Under the pieces are notes generated by a model that saw only the letters and a list, made by a program, of their open reading frames with translations, had not been told where the DNA came from and made no database searches. This document shows positions 36,625-40,585 of a stretch of DNA of 40,585 bases, piece after piece (position 1 is the first letter of the stretch; every line of letters begins with the position of its first letter). A program made the position numbers and the translations under genes. Origin of the DNA: Gammaproteobacteria bacterium (GTDB taxonomy: Bacteria; Pseudomonadota; Gammaproteobacteria; Steroidobacterales; Woeseiaceae); NCBI GenBank assembly GCA_029865385.1, contig JAOUGX010000025.1, forward strand, positions 1 through 40,585. The letters are read 5' to 3'.

Positions 36625-37050
36625 CTAGCTATCGTTCCTTCGCGGCCCGCCCATCGACGATTTGACTTCCAATATCAGTTCATTGACCGTTTCGGCCGAC
36701 CACGCACTGTTGATCTGCTTGATTCGACCAAAGGCGGACAGCACAGCCCCCAGTTGTCCGGTCTTGTAATTGCCTATCGCATTGAACCAGTTAGCCAGCA
36801 GGTCATTCGGATACAGCGTGAGCATGTCTTCGGACTTCTTGCGGAGTGCGTCGTAGTTCCCCTGGCTCTCAAGCAGCGACATCTCTGCCAGGAAATTATC
36901 CCTCACGAACAGCATCGAGTCCGTGTTGGCTTTGCGTACCCGCATTGCCGTCGCGATGACGAAATACAGAATCATGACGAAGACACAGACGAAGAGTGCC
37001 AGCAAGATCCACTTGATTTGTTCGAGTTCGTTAAGAATGTCCGCGTCCAT
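36625..37050 (-). CDS. Membrane-anchored hypothetical protein with TPR-like helices
   Basis: The 141-residue protein has a good GGAG ribosome site. A membrane helix at about residues 14-36 (IKWILLALFVCVFVMILYFVIA) follows a short acidic N-terminus. The remainder is helical, with a TPR-like unit (YDALRKKSEDMLTLYPNDLLANWFNAIGNYK). Its start lies inside the last 20 bases of the preceding gene on the same strand, so the two are probably coupled. The function is unknown. Confidence 0.7.
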   Translation of the reverse strand: MDADILNELEQIKWILLALFVCVFVMILYFVIATAMRVRKANTDSMLFVRDNFLAEMSLLESQGNYDALRKKSEDMLTLYPNDLLANWFNAIGNYKTGQLGAVLSAFGRIKQINSAWSAETVNELILEVKSSMGGPRRNDS

Positions 37051-37342
37051 TCATCTCGCTCCGCATTATTGTCGGAATGTCGGTTACACCAACCTTCGTG
37101 TTGTCGAATTTTTTCGCCCGGTGGATTCCCAGTAGCGCCCGGTAAACTACCAGTAGCAACAAGAGAACAAGCGTGGCGAGGAAAAAGTACAGCCAAGGCG
37201 TACCTTCCTTATCTGAAGGCAGCAGGACCCACCCAATAGCGGCATAAACTGCCAGCCCGACAATCGCTGTCGCGTTGACGGAAGAGTTTTCGCTCTCCCG
37301 CGCACGATCCATGCGCGCCTGAAATTCTTTATGTGTTTCCAT
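37031..37342 (-). CDS. Small inner-membrane protein
   Basis: The 103-residue protein has two predicted membrane helices (about 23-41, TAIVGLAVYAAIGWVLLPS, and 50-68, LYFFLATLVLLLLLVVYRA), with charged ends METHKEFQARMDRARESE and VTDIPTIMRSEMNGRGHS. It overlaps the next gene on the same strand by 20 bases. I do not recognise a family. The ribosome site is weak, but the coding pattern and coupling support it. Confidence 0.62.
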   Translation of the reverse strand: METHKEFQARMDRARESENSSVNATAIVGLAVYAAIGWVLLPSDKEGTPWLYFFLATLVLLLLLVVYRALLGIHRAKKFDNTKVGVTDIPTIMRSEMNGRGHS

Positions 37343-37505
37343 AGCCAGTCAATTCCCGGCGTGTCCGAGCATGCAACCACAATGATTTACCGTGCAAGCT
37401 TCTCACTGGTGGCAAACCGAAATATCCTGCGGCGAATCAGTTGGTCAGTTGAATTGTGATTGTTTTCCACCATACGGTCCACTTTGCAGGAGATTGGCAG
37501 CGCCG

Positions 37506-37622
37506 TCAGAGAAGGTCGCGCTGGTCACAGCCGGCGGAAGCGGAATGAGGGCAGGTGCGGCAGTTAAACTGTCCGCCGGCGGATTCCGGGTCGGCGTCCC
37601 GTCGTCCTCAGATAAGGCCGGT
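37506..37622 (+). pseudogene. N-terminal fragment of a short-chain dehydrogenase (SDR) gene
   Basis: The translation SEKVALVTAGGSGMRAGAAVKLSAGGFRVGV and then SSSDKAG resembles the NAD-binding start of an SDR protein (TAGGSGMG with a Rossmann turn). It has Arg where the third glycine is expected and no start codon in place. After about 39 residues the similarity ends. No catalytic Tyr-Lys region follows. The gap 37343-37844 otherwise contains only short open frames that I do not believe to be genes. Confidence 0.5.
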
Positions 37623-37844
37623 GTCATCGTGACCATTTCTACGTTCGCGGCGTTCGAGCCAGGTCCCTTGTTTCCCACATCCTTTGTGTTCCGGGCAGTA
37701 CTGTCCGCATTCACCAAGCACTACGCGTACAAATAGCGGTGTCTTGAGAGCCAGTCAGAATTCGTTCCCGATTGCTGCTGTACATGCGGGTTCAAATGGA
37801 ACATCTTTTTCCAGCGCTGAGTCGAACTTTCAAATTGTCATTGC

Positions 37845-38264
37845 TCATGCCAATAAACTCTGCAACAAAGCGTATGACCAAAAGATGGCAATGACTAACT
37901 GTACGGCAAACGCACTGAACCGTAGTGTTACTGCCATTGCACTAACCGATAACAAATGTATCAGGGACTGAGCCAACCTCGCAGCCAGGAACACATAGGC
38001 CAGCGGGTCTGTAACGGCTGTTTGTGCCGTGACAATTGCCACTAGCATCAGCCCGCCGAAAATAGGCAACCCCTCGACGCAATTCGCATGAGCACGCGCC
38101 AGACGCTGCATGAACGGCGACTGATTTGCGTTGTCGGGCGAAAAACCATTCGCTGGAAATTCCCTGGAGAGGACGAGTTTCGCCCGAATTACCTCCATCA
38201 ATACCAGCAAAAAAAGCGCCCACACCACGAAGAAAGTCAAAACGATAATTGTCGGTGAATTCAT
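37845..38264 (-). CDS. MAPEG-family membrane protein
   Basis: The 139-residue protein has four hydrophobic spans and the MAPEG signature RLARAHANCVEGLPIFG near residues 54-70. MAPEG proteins are membrane-associated enzymes of eicosanoid and glutathione metabolism in eukaryotes; bacterial members may act as glutathione transferases. The ATG follows a GGGGGTAGG run that can act as ribosome site. It is transcribed in the same direction as the upstream TerC gene, 180 bp away. Confidence 0.85.
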   Translation of the reverse strand: MNSPTIIVLTFFVVWALFLLVLMEVIRAKLVLSREFPANGFSPDNANQSPFMQRLARAHANCVEGLPIFGGLMLVAIVTAQTAVTDPLAYVFLAARLAQSLIHLLSVSAMAVTLRFSAFAVQLVIAIFWSYALLQSLLA

Positions 38265-38444
38265 AACCTACCCCCAACCCGTGAATTGAATCTGCATCGC
38301 CAGCAATATTGCTTCGATCTCAACATTCGCAAATTCGACATATCCGACGACGGCTTTTGCGGTTAGCGGAAGTTCAATTGCCGAATTCTTGCTCGCACCC
38401 AATGCTTTCTTTCGGCCACAAGCGGCCAGCCAAACCAATACCCG

Positions 38445-39209
38445 TTAAGGCAGATCGATTTGCTCCGAAACTTTTCGCTGCCGCGCGCGTCGAGCCATCA
38501 TATTAAGGCCTTCGACAAATGCCGAAAATGCCATCGCTGCGTACACATATCCTTTAGCCACAGGCGCGCCGAAACCATCAGCGATAAGTGTCGTACCGAT
38601 CAATAACAAGAAGGCAAGTGCCAGCATGAGGACGGTAGGGTTGGCGTGAACAAAATTTGCCAACGGGTCTGCGGCCAGCAGCATTGTCATTACCGCGATA
38701 ACGACGGCGACCACCATTATCGGAATGTGTGAGGTCATGCCAACGGCCGTAATGATGCTGTCAAGCGAGAAAATCAAATCCAGTAGGAGGATCTGGCCGA
38801 TAACAGCAGCGACACTGGTTGCGACCACGGTGGGATTCAGGCGGTCTGGGCCAGGATCGGGGTCAACCGAGTTATGGATTTCCGTGGTCGCCTTCCAAAC
38901 CAAAAACAATCCGCCCAAGATTAGAATCAAATCTCGCCACGAAAACGACTGCCCCAATAACTCAAATACCGGCGTCGTGAGTTTGACGATGATCGCTATT
39001 GTGGCCAGCAATCCAAGCCGTAGAACAAGGGCGGCGGCAATGCCTATTCGACGCGCTCTTCGGCGCGAATGCTCTGGCAGCTTGTTGGACAGCACCGAGA
39101 TGAAAATCAGATTATCGATTCCCAGCACAACTTCCATAATCGTGAGCGTGGCCAGCGCAATCCACGCAGTCGGATCGGTCAAGAGAGTAACTATGTAGTC
39201 CATCGACAT
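38445..39209 (-). CDS. TerC-family integral membrane protein
   Basis: The 254-residue protein has about seven membrane helices. The conserved acidic TerC signatures are [23 protein letters not shown] near residues 23-45 and [15 protein letters not shown] near 144-158. TerC proteins are linked to tellurite resistance and metal (manganese) export during secretion. A second ATG at 39203 has AGGA at a better distance and may be the true start (MDYIV). No riboswitch of the yybP-ykoY type is evident upstream. Confidence 0.92.
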   Translation of the reverse strand: MSMDYIVTLLTDPTAWIALATLTIMEVVLGIDNLIFISVLSNKLPEHSRRRARRIGIAAALVLRLGLLATIAIIVKLTTPVFELLGQSFSWRDLILILGGLFLVWKATTEIHNSVDPDPGPDRLNPTVVATSVAAVIGQILLLDLIFSLDSIITAVGMTSHIPIMVVAVVIAVMTMLLAADPLANFVHANPTVLMLALAFLLLIGTTLIADGFGAPVAKGYVYAAMAFSAFVEGLNMMARRARQRKVSEQIDLP

Positions 39210-39322
39210 CCTGAAATCATTGCTTGATGCTAAAATACTAGGCGATTTGTTCTTAATTCACGTCAGATATGGCTGTTGTGGTCACTCGATGACCGTCCGG
39301 AATGGGTCGGAAGCTGCGGGTC

Positions 39323-39360
39323 CCTGACGCTTAAGCTTACCAGCGTCAGTATCTGGCGCG
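39323..39360. repeat. Dispersed intergenic repeat, copy A
   Basis: A 38-base segment beginning CCTGACGCTTAAGC and ending TATCTGGCGCG is about 85% identical to copy B at 40493-40531 in the same orientation. It contains a perfect 8-bp inverted repeat, CTGACGCT (39324-39331) with AGCGTCAG (39342-39349). The two copies flank the cyclase gene. Confidence 0.75.
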
Positions 39361-39378
39361 CCGGTATCGCCCGCTCGC

Positions 39379-40341
39379 TCATCTAATGGCGATCGGGTTG
39401 CCTGGTGACCCTGATGCGCCTTTGAATTTAACCGGCGCAAACATGAAGGCGAATTCGTACACCTCGTCCGTGGCCAGTTCTGAGAGATTCAGATTTTCGA
39501 AATTGTAGATACCTCGTCGCGCAATGAGTTCCTGGTGCACAGGGAATGCCAGCTCGGGATCTTCTGACGGTATGACCTCAACCGGCCAGGTATCCGCCCC
39601 GACCATCGCAATCTTTTTGTCCGCCAACCAGAGCGTCGCTTCCATACCGATCCCCGGCGCGCCCCGATTGTATTCGTCGTTGTCGACCATCCATAGGAGT
39701 CCATGGCCAGTGTGAATTAGCACGACATCGCCTTCAGATAATTCGATCGACTGCTTCGCCAATGCTTTTTGAAGGTCTGTCGCGGTAATTACTGTTCCAA
39801 CGGGAAGTCGATCTACTTCCTTGTAGCCCGCCACGTCGATTAGCACACCACGAGTTACAAATGCTCCGACGTTTTCAACGCCTAACTTGTTTAATCCCGT
39901 CGAAGTGCCAAACTCGCTACGCTTGAACCCGTTATAGAAAATATCTTCACCGTTTATCCGTGTTCCAATGTGTCCAAGTCCATCAAACTGGGTTCCGACC
40001 TGGCCAATCTGGCCACTCACCATCTCGTCGTGATACACGATATTGTTCCTGCCAATGGGACCACCGGTTGGAGAGCCGGGAATAGTAAGGCTGTAGTGAC
40101 GGCCAGGAAAAAGCGGCATACCGGACTCGTAATCACGCCCGAGCTCATAAATGCGGCCCTGTTCGATCAGTTGCGCTGCTTCGAGGATTTTCTCAGGCGT
40201 TATTCTATTCGCGGCACCTCGCTCGTCGTCTGCCCCCCATTCCGACGGTAAAGTACTCTCGCCAGGAACAGTTTGGGCGCTCGCGCCATGAGTAAGAACG
40301 ACCAATATTGCGGCGGCCGACAATATGCGGACTATTAACAT
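39379..40341 (-). CDS. Secreted cyclase-family (kynurenine formamidase-like) protein
   Basis: The 320-residue protein has a signal peptide (cleavage near ASAQTV). The cyclase-family metal motif appears as VGTQFDGLGHIG near residues 115-126, with Gln where shorter family members have His, and a final His in the same loop. Other blocks are ERGAANRITPEKI, LSEGDVVLIHTGHG and GADTWPVEVIP. Family members hydrolyse formamides or esters and bind manganese or zinc. This subgroup is uncharacterised. It is flanked by the two dispersed repeats, an arrangement that suggests movement as a unit (inference). Confidence 0.88.
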   Translation of the reverse strand: MLIVRILSAAAILVVLTHGASAQTVPGESTLPSEWGADDERGAANRITPEKILEAAQLIEQGRIYELGRDYESGMPLFPGRHYSLTIPGSPTGGPIGRNNIVYHDEMVSGQIGQVGTQFDGLGHIGTRINGEDIFYNGFKRSEFGTSTGLNKLGVENVGAFVTRGVLIDVAGYKEVDRLPVGTVITATDLQKALAKQSIELSEGDVVLIHTGHGLLWMVDNDEYNRGAPGIGMEATLWLADKKIAMVGADTWPVEVIPSEDPELAFPVHQELIARRGIYNFENLNLSELATDEVYEFAFMFAPVKFKGASGSPGNPIAIR

Positions 40342-40492
40342 AGTTTCACCATTGGGTTTATTGTTACGGCAAGTACAGTCAATTATTAGCCTTCTGCTTT
40401 GCTTTAGCAGCAGAAAAATTCGGCATCATCCCTGCTATGTCTGCTTTCGGAAGTATTGTGGGCACCAGGACTCGACCTTCCATCGGCTGCCG

Positions 40493-40531
40493 CCTGACGC
40501 TTGAGCTGACCTGCGTTAAGTATCTGGCGCG
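40493..40531. repeat. Dispersed intergenic repeat, copy B
   Basis: This 39-base segment aligns with copy A with one single-base gap and a few mismatches. The end of the copy runs into the left arm of a long hairpin at 40520-40563, which copy A lacks in full form. Confidence 0.72.
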
Positions 40532-40563
40532 GCCGTTGCGGCTGCAAGCGCCGCGCCAGATAC
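40520..40563. other. Long perfect hairpin at the window end
   Basis: A 14-bp perfect inverted repeat, GTATCTGGCGCGGC (40520-40533) and GCCGCGCCAGATAC (40550-40563), encloses a 16-base loop that itself can pair TTGC with GCAA. It lies outside any open gene. Confidence 0.85.
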
Positions 40564-40585
40564 GATAAGGCTGGTAGATCCAGTG

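Noticed and set aside
36313-37239. Plus-strand open frame of 308 codons
   Set aside because: It is antisense to two better supported minus-strand membrane-protein genes, and its translation shows no domain or family-like pattern.
37606-37765. Minus-strand frame of about 47 codons with CGQYCPEHKGCG, reminiscent of a zinc-binding fragment
   Set aside because: No proper start codon or ribosome site, partly antisense to the SDR remnant, and I cannot match it to a family.
38411-38430. GGCC-ACAAGC-GGCC inverted repeat between the MAPEG and TerC genes
   Set aside because: The stem is only four base pairs of a self-complementary word, so it is weak evidence for a structured element, though similar words recur in gammaproteobacterial intergenic DNA.
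39210-39378. yybP-ykoY manganese riboswitch upstream of the TerC gene
   Set aside because: I could not find the conserved loop sequences of that riboswitch in this region.
39323-40563. Integron attC sites around the cyclase gene (minus-strand ACTTAAC and plus-strand GTTAAGT resemble attC end boxes)
   Set aside because: The two boxes are the same site read on opposite strands. No paired R'' and R' boxes flank one palindrome, copy A lacks the GTT core, and no integrase gene is in the window.

Overview
The window is chromosomal DNA of a gammaproteobacterium. I base this on a glyoxylate-shunt operon with the AceK kinase/phosphatase, a LemA/M48 protease pair, an FAH-HmgA tyrosine operon, a PlpD-type patatin and an AgmX/TolQR envelope cluster. 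The genus cannot be fixed from the sequence. GC is moderately high. I see no rRNA, tRNA, CRISPR array, transposase or integrase gene.

Layout. (1) 1-4553: the 3' end of a glycerol-3-phosphate dehydrogenase-like gene, icd with a small zinc-ribbon gene just upstream, a secreted patatin/beta-barrel protein, and a small conserved ORF. (2) 4776-8870: a very large membrane NTPase with a WD40 propeller and an inserted proprotein-convertase P-domain. (3) 8889-15153: an MFS-PlsC fusion, an EexN-like lipoprotein, a SYLF protein, and M48 protease plus LemA. (4) 15144-16202: apbE, whose 5' end overlaps the lemA start on the other strand, followed by a strong terminator. (5) 16683-26295: a tight ten-gene operon coding for a thioredoxin, a coiled-coil protein, three TPR proteins, a small secreted protein, one TolQ, two ExbD/TolR and a proline-rich TonB/AgmX-like protein. 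It looks like a proton-driven envelope machine related to the Myxococcus AglRQS/Glt complex and is the most interesting system here. (6) 26296-26451: an intergenic inverted-repeat element with three tandem units. (7) 26452-31272: a ScfR/RamB-type regulator divergent from aceA-aceK. AceK would act on the Icd coded at the start of the window. (8) 31370-33654: fumarylacetoacetase and homogentisate dioxygenase, behind a perfect 20-bp palindrome. (9) 33664-40585: a loose accessory stretch of small genes (lipoprotein, GNAT, ABM-like, membrane proteins, MAPEG, TerC, cyclase) with remnants of a GFA gene and an SDR gene, and a repeat pair flanking the cyclase gene.

Functionally the window joins central carbon control (Icd, AceA, AceK, regulator), aromatic amino acid breakdown to fumarate and acetoacetate (which feeds acetyl-CoA into the shunt), and several envelope systems. 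Similarity statements are from recognising motifs by eye; no database search was run.
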